64,000 nt of DNA. Source: CBDCVN01 sp965223585. Its GTDB lineage: Bacteria > Deinococcota > Deinococci > Deinococcales > Trueperaceae. Below are positions 34,909-42,685 of the stretch, piece by piece. The stretch spans positions 178,009 through 242,008 of the forward strand of contig CBDCWW010000004.1 of NCBI GenBank assembly GCA_965223585.1, written 5' to 3'. Under the pieces are notes generated by a model that was not told where the DNA came from, searched no databases, and saw only the letters and a program-made list of their open reading frames with translations. The translations under genes were made by a program, and so were the position numbers. The first letter of the stretch is position 1; the number at the start of each line of letters is the position of its first letter.

Positions 34909-35388
34909 CTATTCCCCTTTCCAACGTTTTCTTAGGTCGCTATATACTAATAACACTTCTTTGACGTAGTTTTGTGTTTCCTTATAAGGTGGTATTCCTT
35001 CATAGTTTTTTACCGCTTGTGGTCCAGCATTGTACGCAGCAAGTGCTAGTTCCCAACTACCAAATTCGTAGTATTGTTCTCTCAAGTAGTAAGCTGCTCC
35101 CCAGATATTTTGTGAGGTGTCATATGGGTCTATTCCCATACCTTTAGCTGTGTCTGGCATGATTTGTCCTAGTCCAATTGCACCTTTAGGACTAATAACT
35201 GTAGGACAAAAGCGGCTTTCTTGCCAGATTAAGGCTATTAATAGTTCTTCTTCTAAGCCAAAGTCTATAGCGTATTGTGCAGCAGTAGTGACTAGCTCAG
35301 AATCAGGTTCATTGACCACGCATCTTGCGTGGCTTAGTGTTATTGTTGTTATTAATAAGCTTATCAGTATCTGCAGGAGGTACTTCAC
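34909..35388 (-). CDS. virB1: Lytic transglycosylase (VirB1-like)
   Basis: A 159-residue exported enzyme: signal peptide (MKYLLQILISLLITTITLSHA), then an SLT domain with the catalytic Glu in LIWQESRFCP, GAIGLGQIMPDTA and LALAAYNAGPQAV. It opens peptidoglycan so that the conjugation channel can pass. The start (GTG) lies 80 bases inside the upstream membrane-protein gene, an unusually long overlap; no later start would keep the signal peptide. Confidence 0.85.
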   Translation of the reverse strand: MKYLLQILISLLITTITLSHARCVVNEPDSELVTTAAQYAIDFGLEEELLIALIWQESRFCPTVISPKGAIGLGQIMPDTAKGMGIDPYDTSQNIWGAAYYLREQYYEFGSWELALAAYNAGPQAVKNYEGIPPYKETQNYVKEVLLVYSDLRKRWKGE

Positions 35389-35662
35389 TTTGATTTTCCA
35401 ATTCTTTATCTACAGGTATTCTTTTTGTTTCTTGATTTTCTACAGGCTCAGTAACAGCAATTGTTAACAGCTGTTCTATGTTATGCAAGCGTCTAACAGC
35501 TTCAGTAGCTAAGTAAAGTAGAGCACTACCACCAAAAAAGCTAAGTCCTAGGATTATGCCTCCTGCGTTCTTTGTACTTAGGAAAATAATACCAGTTATT
35601 AAATAGACTATTGCTAGAAGTACTATCAGTAGTTTTATAAGGTGTTTTTTGACAGGTGTCAT
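35309..35662 (-). CDS. Small two-helix membrane protein of the transfer cluster
   Basis: A 117-residue product. Two membrane segments at about residues 8-28 and 33-52 are followed by a hydrophilic tail rich in Glu, Lys and Asn (LINNNNNTKPRK). It starts in an ATGA overlap with the preceding gene. No family recognised; a local accessory of the secretion channel is likely from context. Confidence 0.55.
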   Translation of the reverse strand: MTPVKKHLIKLLIVLLAIVYLITGIIFLSTKNAGGIILGLSFFGGSALLYLATEAVRRLHNIEQLLTIAVTEPVENQETKRIPVDKELENQSEVPPADTDKLINNNNNTKPRKMRGQ

Positions 35663-36186
35663 TGCAAAGGCTCATAAATTTCAGCGTTTATGAATACTTC
35701 TCTGAAGGCGTTAGCATAATAAAGAGCAAAATCTTCATTCTTGGTGACAAAGGTAGGAACTTTGTATTCAGTGGCTAATGTGCCTATCATTGGCCCTGTT
35801 ATAGTCAACTTTCTATCAATTATCAATAGTGCTCCTTCCACTGGTCCTAGTCGAACTGTTGCGCCAGCTAGTGCCAAACTAGTAATGTAATTAGCATCTG
35901 CATTTGTGTTTTCAGCAAGAGTAATGATGTAAACTTCTACGCCTCGTTCAACTGAGGCTTTCCTGAGTGATTCAGCAATAACTTCTACATTTAGTGCGTC
36001 TGTTACCAACATTATTTCTTCTGTAGCAATATCTATGGCTAGAGCGATTTCAGCGTGATTTTGGTATGGTTCATAGCCTGTAGCTAGAGGTGGTTGGGTA
36101 GCTTCTTGTGCAGAAGTAATGGTTGTTAGTAATAGTAAGAGGAATAAGAATAAAGGTATTTTGAGAGTTTTCGTGTTGGGTAGCAT
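35659..36186 (-). CDS. Exported PLD-like protein with degenerate active site
   Basis: A 175-residue product with a signal peptide (MLPNTKTLKIPLFLF and onward, cut after TSAQ). The body matches one phospholipase-D half: EIALAIDIATEEIMLVTDAL, ESLRKASVERGVEVYIIT, LALAGATVRLGP and LLIIDRKLTITGPMIG. In active members that last segment begins with His-x-Lys; here the His is missing, so catalysis by this half is doubtful. The ATG at 36186 follows AGGAGGAGC; an upstream in-frame start would overlap virD4. Confidence 0.6.
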   Translation of the reverse strand: MLPNTKTLKIPLFLFLLLLLTTITSAQEATQPPLATGYEPYQNHAEIALAIDIATEEIMLVTDALNVEVIAESLRKASVERGVEVYIITLAENTNADANYITSLALAGATVRLGPVEGALLIIDRKLTITGPMIGTLATEYKVPTFVTKNEDFALYYANAFREVFINAEIYEPLQ

Positions 36187-36218
36187 AAAGCTCCTCCTAT
36201 TGCATACTTGAATATGAT

Positions 36219-39194
36219 TCACACACCATCTAATAAAATCCAACATAGTTGTTTTTCTCCTTCCACTTGACGCTTTTTCATATTTTTCGGTCTCATATTT
36301 TTCGGCTTTAATTGTTTAGGTATCAATTGTGCATGTTTTTCGATGATAGCTATTTCTGCCGTACTTTCACTAAAGCATTTTTCCTTTGGTAGTAGATTTC
36401 TTTCATTTAATATTAAGGCAAGTTTCTCAGGCACAACAAACACTCTTGTAGATTTGCTTTTCAGACGTTTTGTAATTTGTTTTAATTTATCTATTTCCAC
36501 ACACGACTTGATAGGATAATAATGGACAGCAGGTCTATACAATCCAATAGCAGGGAATCTATTTTCTTCTGGAATGCTTTTTCGAGCTGGATGTCCGTCA
36601 AGTCTTAGTTGATGCTCCATTAAAAAAGCTGCTAATAGTTCATTTTTATGTTCTGCGGTTGGTTCTCCAATTATTGAAGGTTTTCTTTCAGTAGATTTGG
36701 TGTCCTCAGACTTTTTGGTGATTTCAGGAGGGTTAATGGTTTTGGGGTGTTTAGCTTTTGTGGGACGTTCAGTATCAGTGGCCTTATTTTCCAACTTGCT
36801 TGCAAGAACATTTTTAACCTTCTTAGGTGGTCTTTCTATTTGTTTGTTAGTAGAGTCAGTATTTGTTTTCTTACTAGCATCAGCATTTATATTCCTATCT
36901 TTGCTTTCCTTGTAACTCCTTTTGGGAAAGTGTTTTGGAGTTTGTTTTACCTCTTGTGATTTGGGTTTTTGTTCAGGCTTTGGCTCGAGCTTAGTTTCAG
37001 ATTTAGACTTATCCAGTTTTGGTTTATAATCATCATCTGGATCAAATGATGTATAGATCAACGAAATTGTTTCACTGTTTGCAATCAACATTCCTGGTCT
37101 AAGTAAGCCTATATTACCTTTGGTGTTGATAAGATGTCGCTTTTCCCAGTCTTTAAGGTATTTTCGATCAGGTAATAATCCTTCTTCTTTAAGCTTTTCT
37201 TTGGACCACATTATCCTTATTTTGGTAACACTTTTACTGTCTCTAAACTTTTCGTCTGCTTTTTTGCCACCATGCCAATAAACTTTAGTAGGCACTTCAA
37301 GTTCTACAATCTTATCAACCCACTCTTGGAAAACAGCATCAGACTCACTTTGAGTGCCTTCTGGTAAGGCAGCAACAATGGTAACTTCTTTACCTAGAAC
37401 TTCATCTATTATTTCCTCAAGGTTTATATCTTTAAAGTATTTATAGAAACGATAAAGTGGATTCTTTATTCCTGCTATTCTCTTCTCATCAAGTCTAGGT
37501 AGCAATACTTTAGTAGGTGGTGCATCGTTCATGAACCACACTCCTAAAGCATCAGGCCAATCTTTCATTTCTTCACTAGAAAGTAGTGGTCTAGCTACTT
37601 CTTTCTGTGATCTTTGCTTTCTGGTTTGCTCAAACATGTGTCTTCGCGAACGAGAGCGAGAAGTATCTACAACGGTCATTCGCCCAAGTGCTTCACTAAG
37701 AAAAGCCGTTTCCTCAAACATTACAAACTTTGGAAAGAAAAGAACGTGTTGGAAGTTATTTCTAAACATTGAGGCAAATGTGATTTTACCGTACACTTCT
37801 TCGCCTTGAGCACGGTTTTGTAAGGTGACGTGGTACGAAATGTTCCTTGATCTATCTGTAGCAAAAGAAGTTGTTACTCTTGGTAATTTACCTAAGTTGG
37901 GAAATTCATCTAGGTAGTAAGCAAGATGGATGGGTAAGCTACCACCATTTGCTTTAGCATTATTAGCAATACGAAGGTCTAAGGCTCGTTTTATTAGTTG
38001 TAATAGGCTTTTACCCATACTTCCTTCAAGTTTGTCTTGGGGTATGCCGATATAGGTAAAGGTTTTCTTGATGCCAATATTTCCTAGCTTGATATTCCTT
38101 TGCTCATCTTGAGCGGGACTTGTGTGTGTGCTTAAGAAAGGATTATCGAATATTCTTAGTTTAGCAATGAGTCCTGAGAAAACACCTGCTCTAGTTGCAA
38201 TATCAAGTTGAAAGAAGCTACCAAAAAAACCTTTTACTTCTTTGTCAGTGTGATTAAAAATATATTCTCTGACTTCTTCTGTGCCTAAACGAATTAGTTT
38301 TAGGATATTGCTGAGTTGGTAATCACCTTGTCTGGTATGGCCCAAGATCAAACCAGTTAGTACATCTCTCTCTTGCAGTCTGTAAAATTCACCTGCTGCA
38401 TAATTATTATCAGGCACTATCATTTCAGCGATGTCATAAGCATTTTGTTTGTCTTGTCCACCTGCAAGGATGGGTAAGTGTTGAGAGCGCAGTTCAAATG
38501 GTAGAAAGAGTTGGACTTCGTATTCTTGACGTTGGAATAGTGCAATCATTTCAGCGAAACCACTTTTAGGATCAGGCCACTTTAGGTCAAAGACTATGCA
38601 GCAATTACCATCAATAGAATCTACTACCATATTTGGTTTGTGGTATCCGCTTGTCTTTCTTGCTCCTGTACCACCAATAATCATCATGTGGGAGCAGCGT
38701 AGTTCTTTGCGGATGCGTAAGCTTTTACCGTTTTTAAGTAGGCCCATATAGCCCATAAATGGATTACTTGAGCTTTTATTAGAAGCTGAAATAGTATCTA
38801 CAGGAAAATTTGGCAGGTAATTACGTTTTAGATCAGACTTTTTAGCCCACCTTGCACCACCTGGTGATTTTTCCTTAGTACCAGTTTGGCTGAGCACTCT
38901 ACAAACAGCAGCAATGACTATCAGTACTACAAATGTTATTGGCAAATACAGGAACTTAACGCCAATTTGTATCCACACCTTATTAAATGCATCTTGGCAA
39001 AGCTTATTTCCCATGCAGCTAAACCAGTACAGAACATTTGTTCTGCCACCTGAAACATCTCGCCAACCTGCTTCCTCGAGCAGTCTAAAAGTTGCCCCAC
39101 TGATTCTTATTGTTATGTATATGCTGTAGGTAAGTACTAAAGCAGCTAAGCACAAAAATACTATGGCTAAGTAGTGGTAGCGGTTAAGGCGCAT
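36219..39194 (-). CDS. virD4: VirD4-type coupling protein
   Basis: A 991-residue T4SS coupling protein that brings DNA to the channel. Two N-terminal membrane helices (about 9-30 and 82-102), Walker A IIGGTGARKTSGY (an Arg in place of the usual Gly/Ser before Lys-Thr), and Walker B AYYLDEFPNLGKLP with SRNISYHVTLQNRAQ are all in order. A long Lys/Pro/Glu-rich, probably disordered segment covers about residues 700-840, and a C-terminal globular part follows. The family is usually 600-800 residues, so the tail is an extension, perhaps for cargo recognition. Confidence 0.88.
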   Translation of the reverse strand: MRLNRYHYLAIVFLCLAALVLTYSIYITIRISGATFRLLEEAGWRDVSGGRTNVLYWFSCMGNKLCQDAFNKVWIQIGVKFLYLPITFVVLIVIAAVCRVLSQTGTKEKSPGGARWAKKSDLKRNYLPNFPVDTISASNKSSSNPFMGYMGLLKNGKSLRIRKELRCSHMMIIGGTGARKTSGYHKPNMVVDSIDGNCCIVFDLKWPDPKSGFAEMIALFQRQEYEVQLFLPFELRSQHLPILAGGQDKQNAYDIAEMIVPDNNYAAGEFYRLQERDVLTGLILGHTRQGDYQLSNILKLIRLGTEEVREYIFNHTDKEVKGFFGSFFQLDIATRAGVFSGLIAKLRIFDNPFLSTHTSPAQDEQRNIKLGNIGIKKTFTYIGIPQDKLEGSMGKSLLQLIKRALDLRIANNAKANGGSLPIHLAYYLDEFPNLGKLPRVTTSFATDRSRNISYHVTLQNRAQGEEVYGKITFASMFRNNFQHVLFFPKFVMFEETAFLSEALGRMTVVDTSRSRSRRHMFEQTRKQRSQKEVARPLLSSEEMKDWPDALGVWFMNDAPPTKVLLPRLDEKRIAGIKNPLYRFYKYFKDINLEEIIDEVLGKEVTIVAALPEGTQSESDAVFQEWVDKIVELEVPTKVYWHGGKKADEKFRDSKSVTKIRIMWSKEKLKEEGLLPDRKYLKDWEKRHLINTKGNIGLLRPGMLIANSETISLIYTSFDPDDDYKPKLDKSKSETKLEPKPEQKPKSQEVKQTPKHFPKRSYKESKDRNINADASKKTNTDSTNKQIERPPKKVKNVLASKLENKATDTERPTKAKHPKTINPPEITKKSEDTKSTERKPSIIGEPTAEHKNELLAAFLMEHQLRLDGHPARKSIPEENRFPAIGLYRPAVHYYPIKSCVEIDKLKQITKRLKSKSTRVFVVPEKLALILNERNLLPKEKCFSESTAEIAIIEKHAQLIPKQLKPKNMRPKNMKKRQVEGEKQLCWILLDGV

Positions 39195-39287
39195 TTTTAA
39201 TTAACAGAAATGGTTAATAAGAATAATTAACAGGAATAGTCAAGAAAAGTAGTCAGAAACAGCGGGAAAATGAACCCCTGCTAATTA

Positions 39288-40541
39288 CTAGTTCCTTCTC
39301 CCACCTTGAATCTCCTGAGGTAGTGCTTTATCAGTTCTCGAGGAAGCTGGCAAAGCACTTCTGCTACTGTTACTACTAATATCACCACTATTACCTCTTA
39401 AACGAGCAGTAAGAAAACCTGCTCCTGCAGCTCCTGCTGCCCCTACCACTAAACTACCACTGGCACTTGATCCCATATAAGAACCTATATAGGAAGGTAT
39501 TTTAAGCATTAAGTAAACTCCAGCAAAGATTCCAAAAATCATCATTGCTAAAGCAATGATCCAACCCACCACAGCAGACATTATGCCTCTTAGTACTGCC
39601 AGAGCACTTTCATCTAAGCCATTAGCCCACTCTCTCCATTTATTGACATTCCATGCTGAGGCACCTTCTGGTGTTTGGAATCCATCCATAGCAGATATGA
39701 AGTGATCTTGGCTTGTTTCTAGAAATTCACCAAGGCTTTTAAGAGGTTGTGTAATTGCTAAGTCAGCAGCAATGCTAAATATGATAGGGACGAATAGTAC
39801 AATGAATATAGCTGCTAGGTAAGCTGATAGCCATTTCCATAACCATGAACCATTAGAAATTACTAGAAACGCTGCTGCCAATGGCAGAAAGAGCATACTT
39901 AGCAAAACAATAAGTCCTGTTGAGTAAATAACTATAGAGTATACAGCCAATACGGGTATGAGCAAAAGGGTAGTAGTGCTTAGAAATAGAGATAGTTTAC
40001 TATTGACATTTTTTGCAGTTGCGTTTACAAGAGTATTTTTACCCAGTCTTGCTCCTGCCATTCTACCTGCTGCTAACATGCCTCCTATAGGTGCAAGTAA
40101 TAGGCTTACATTTCCAGCTTCTCCTGCAACCTCACTGAGCACATCACCCGATATACCCTCACTCCAACTGAGTGAGCTTTTCCAAGTAGTGTAAAGCACC
40201 TCTCTACTTTGATCGAGTGTTGCAAAAACAGCACCTACTATTATTAGTCGTAAGAAGATTTGTTTTAAACCCTTGGTTGACCCTATTACAGCAGCTTGAA
40301 TTAGGCTGTAAGCTAAAAAAGCAAAGACTAAAGCGTAGGATAGGTTTTGAACATGAGTAGGCAAACCAGCAGCAGTGATGAAATTATTAGTTCTTATGAA
40401 CCATTCTTCGTGTGAAATTGAGTCTGCACCAGTTGTTATACCTTGTTCTACTTCATTGTACATTTCTTGTGCTGCTGTTAAGTTTGACCAGAGCAAAGTA
40501 ACAACAACCGTAAACCAAAGTAAGCACCTTTTGATTTTCAT
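39288..40541 (-). CDS. virB6: VirB6/TrbL-like polytopic membrane protein
   Basis: A 417-residue protein with signal peptide (ending NLTAAQ) and five to seven membrane helices between residues 55 and 360, then a Gly/Ala-rich stretch (GSLVVGAAGAAGAGF) and a polar tail. This is the layout of VirB6/TrbL inner-membrane channel components. The ATG at 40541 follows AGGTTGGTAGAA, partly made by the end of the upstream gene. Confidence 0.7.
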   Translation of the reverse strand: MKIKRCLLWFTVVVTLLWSNLTAAQEMYNEVEQGITTGADSISHEEWFIRTNNFITAAGLPTHVQNLSYALVFAFLAYSLIQAAVIGSTKGLKQIFLRLIIVGAVFATLDQSREVLYTTWKSSLSWSEGISGDVLSEVAGEAGNVSLLLAPIGGMLAAGRMAGARLGKNTLVNATAKNVNSKLSLFLSTTTLLLIPVLAVYSIVIYSTGLIVLLSMLFLPLAAAFLVISNGSWLWKWLSAYLAAIFIVLFVPIIFSIAADLAITQPLKSLGEFLETSQDHFISAMDGFQTPEGASAWNVNKWREWANGLDESALAVLRGIMSAVVGWIIALAMMIFGIFAGVYLMLKIPSYIGSYMGSSASGSLVVGAAGAAGAGFLTARLRGNSGDISSNSSRSALPASSRTDKALPQEIQGGRRN

Positions 40542-40543
40542 TT

Positions 40544-41596
40544 CTACCAACCTAATGTATTAAATTCAGGCAGGTCACTTTCAGCAACACTTTTAAAGTT
40601 ATTTCCTATAATAGATAGCTGTTGTGATGCACTTACTGAGCTTTCGTATTCTTCTGCTATGGCATTTTCTAGTTCTTGTTTTTGGCGTTCAATATCCTGA
40701 TTGATTTGTTCATTAAGTGTGCTTGTTTGTAGTTTTAGTTGCCATGAAGTCAAAACTTGTTGCTGTGCAAGTATTTTTAAATGCTCATTAACATTGCCAT
40801 TCAGAGTGGCTTCTTGCCTCATTAAGTCAGCTATGCCTTCAGATAAAACTTGTACTGCTGCTCTGGTAGATACCGCTGTTTTTGCAGATGTTTCTAGTTT
40901 GCTAGCAGTACCTCCTGAGAAAGGTATACCGGGTATTTGTGGTGCTAGTACACTAGCCATTGTGTCTCTTACAGAGGTATCTTCAATTACTTGTTGAGCA
41001 AGTTTTTGGGCTTCTAAATGAACGACTTCTGCTTCACCTTGGGTATTAACAACGTCTTCTTGTCTCTGGCTCAATTCAACCATCGCAAGCATAATGTTGG
41101 GATTAGCTCTTTCCGCTAGTAGTTGTACTTGTTTATAAGTTTTTAAGCTATTAGGATTTTTTAGAGCTGCTATAAGCTCTTCTGGATTAGAATTTTGTAA
41201 TTCTAGTAGATGTGAGAGCCTTACATCACTAGTCACTTCTCTGATTGCATCTTTTAGTTCTTCTGGCCCCTGTTCTAAGGCATTTTCTATTTTATCAAGG
41301 GCATCATTTATAATACTTGGGTCTATTTGACCTGCTAAAATTGTAATGGCATCATCATATACATTGTTAAAAAGCTCTTCCCCAAACTCTGCAAAGTCTG
41401 TATAAAGGGCTTCAAAGTCATCTGATAATCCGAGTATCAAGTTGCCTGCCCTACATATCCATGACCAGTCTCCTGGTAGGTTTTGGCCTACTTGGCAACC
41501 TGTGTTAAAGAGATCTTCAAAACTTTGTGCTGCCACGTGTAAAGTCATTGTGGTGACTAATAAAACAACTAGTGTATGACGGATAATCCTTTTCAT
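40544..41596 (-). CDS. VirB5/TrbJ-like exported helical protein
   Basis: A 350-residue exported protein with signal peptide (ending HVAAQS), one disulfide candidate (NTGCQVGQNLPGDWSWIC) and long helical, coiled-coil-prone segments to the C-terminus. Position directly before virB6 and the helical exported character fit VirB5/TrbJ, the minor pilus component. ATG with AAAAAGGAGAAGGT upstream. Confidence 0.6.
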   Translation of the reverse strand: MKRIIRHTLVVLLVTTMTLHVAAQSFEDLFNTGCQVGQNLPGDWSWICRAGNLILGLSDDFEALYTDFAEFGEELFNNVYDDAITILAGQIDPSIINDALDKIENALEQGPEELKDAIREVTSDVRLSHLLELQNSNPEELIAALKNPNSLKTYKQVQLLAERANPNIMLAMVELSQRQEDVVNTQGEAEVVHLEAQKLAQQVIEDTSVRDTMASVLAPQIPGIPFSGGTASKLETSAKTAVSTRAAVQVLSEGIADLMRQEATLNGNVNEHLKILAQQQVLTSWQLKLQTSTLNEQINQDIERQKQELENAIAEEYESSVSASQQLSIIGNNFKSVAESDLPEFNTLGW

Positions 41597-41657
41597 ACCT
41601 TCTCCTTTTTTCTCAATACTAATACGGCTAGATTAGTATTGATTTTGTTTATTAAGA

Positions 41658-41702
41658 CCTTAGTCCTTTAGGATGTGATCTAGCTAAGTAGGGTAGCAGC
41701 TA
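41658..41702 (-). repeat. Remnant of the virB4 3' end, copy 3
   Basis: About 45 bp (CCTTAGTCCTTTAGGATGTG onward) matching the last codons of virB4 at roughly 80%. It lies just downstream of hicA and is the more diverged of two extra copies. Confidence 0.6.
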
Positions 41703-41725
41703 ATAAATCATCTTTACTTTTCTAA

Positions 41726-41914
41726 CTACTTTATTTTTGGTATACCTAAATCTTTACAAATCTTCTTAGCAAGTTGGTCATCAATTTCAGTGTGTCTAGG
41801 TACTGCTGACCTTTTATTTAAGACAGTATTATGCCACCAAGAATGATTTCCACCTTCTCTAAGTAATTCACAATTCTGAGAACGTAAATAACGCAGTAGT
41901 TCCCTGCGCTTCAT
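41726..41914 (-). CDS. hicA: HicA toxin (mRNA interferase)
   Basis: A 62-residue HicA. It starts MKRRELLRYLRSQNCELLREG, with the catalytic His in GGNHSWWHN and RSAVPRHTEI, then a helix (LAKKICKDLGI). HicA folds like a double-stranded RNA-binding domain and cuts mRNA. It overlaps the antitoxin gene by 4 bases. Confidence 0.85.
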   Translation of the reverse strand: MKRRELLRYLRSQNCELLREGGNHSWWHNTVLNKRSAVPRHTEIDDQLAKKICKDLGIPKIK

Positions 41915-42129
41915 AAGGCAATATGTTCCTCTTGATAGTTGTTTCCAGCAGACACTATAGCTTCTTCTCGATTAAACTCTAAAGCTTCTTGAAGAGTAAC
42001 TTTTAAGCTAGCTAGTAATTCTTCACGAGATGCTTCCTGGCAATTAACACCAGGGATTTCTTCAATCCAACCAATCCACCAAGGTTCATTTTGTTTGATT
42101 ATGGCTGTATATACCTTATTCATAATCAC
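41911..42129 (-). CDS. hicB: HicB antitoxin
   Basis: A 72-residue antitoxin with the partial RNase H-like fold: AIIKQNEPWWIGWIEEIPGV, then a helix EELLASLKVTLQEALEF. It neutralises HicA. It lacks a clear C-terminal DNA-binding domain, so autoregulation may be weak. The likely ATG is the second Met (MNKVYT). The pair is inserted between two remnants of the virB4 end. Confidence 0.82.
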   Translation of the reverse strand: MIMNKVYTAIIKQNEPWWIGWIEEIPGVNCQEASREELLASLKVTLQEALEFNREEAIVSAGNNYQEEHIAL

Positions 42130-42145
42130 CTTCCTTTTTCTATCG

Positions 42146-42252
42146 TAATCCTTTCGGATGTAATCTAGCTAAGTCTTCAATGGCAGCTGGCAAATTAACC
42201 TTCTTTTCTACGGTTTCTTGTCTTAAAGCTATTTCCTTTGCTTGAGTTGTAA
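42146..42252 (-). repeat. Duplicate of the virB4 3' end, copy 2
   Basis: 107 bp matching 42695-42801 at about 85%, from AATCCTTTCGGATGTAATCT to CTTGAGTTGTAA. Its right edge coincides with the point where vapC is cut off, so it marks a recombination joint. Confidence 0.8.
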
Positions 42253-42399
42253 GACAAGTCCTCTTTTGATTTCATAGTAACAGATAGCATTTAAAATTAC
42301 CTTGTGCCCCTCTTACAAATTGTTCAGAAGGTTGTTCAGTACAGTTCGATTCTCATTAAGCAATTTGCTAACAAGGTTGGTATCAACAGTATAAAGCAT
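42253..42399 (-). pseudogene. vapC: VapC toxin remnant (PIN domain)
   Basis: Starting 5 bases after the vapB-like stop, the frame MLYTVDTNLVSKLLNE matches the start of PIN toxins with the first catalytic Asp. An in-frame TAA appears after 28 codons. Beyond it VILNAICYYEIKRGLV matches the next PIN block before homology ends at the virB4 duplicate. Stop codon plus truncation show that the toxin is dead. Confidence 0.7.
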
Positions 42400-42404
42400 G
42401 AAGT

Positions 42405-42647
42405 TTAGTCAGGTTGAACATTAAAGCCATCTTCATCAAAGAAAGGACGGCGTTCCACTGCATCAGAAAGCTGTGCCTGATCAACCTTATCCATTGGCTC
42501 TGCTAGTGTTTCCCAAAATGTACTGGTTTCAGCAGTATCCCTAGACACAGCAGATTTTTCCCCAAGGGGAAATTGTCTTGCAAAATGGGCAAGCGCACCT
42601 TCGTCCGCCTGATCTATCATTTTATGCAATTTCTCTCGTAATGTCAT
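42405..42647 (-). CDS. VapB-like antitoxin
   Basis: An 80-residue acidic protein, MTLREKLHKMIDQADEGALA at the start, with a C-terminal tail FFDEDGFNVQPD of the kind that wraps a PIN toxin. No clear DNA-binding fold. The vapC remnant follows at once, which supports the antitoxin call. With the toxin destroyed it is probably an orphan. Confidence 0.55.
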   Translation of the reverse strand: MTLREKLHKMIDQADEGALAHFARQFPLGEKSAVSRDTAETSTFWETLAEPMDKVDQAQLSDAVERRPFFDEDGFNVQPD

Positions 42648-42685
42648 GCCTATAGAATAGCCGATCTCTGCTCTTAGAGCAAGAT

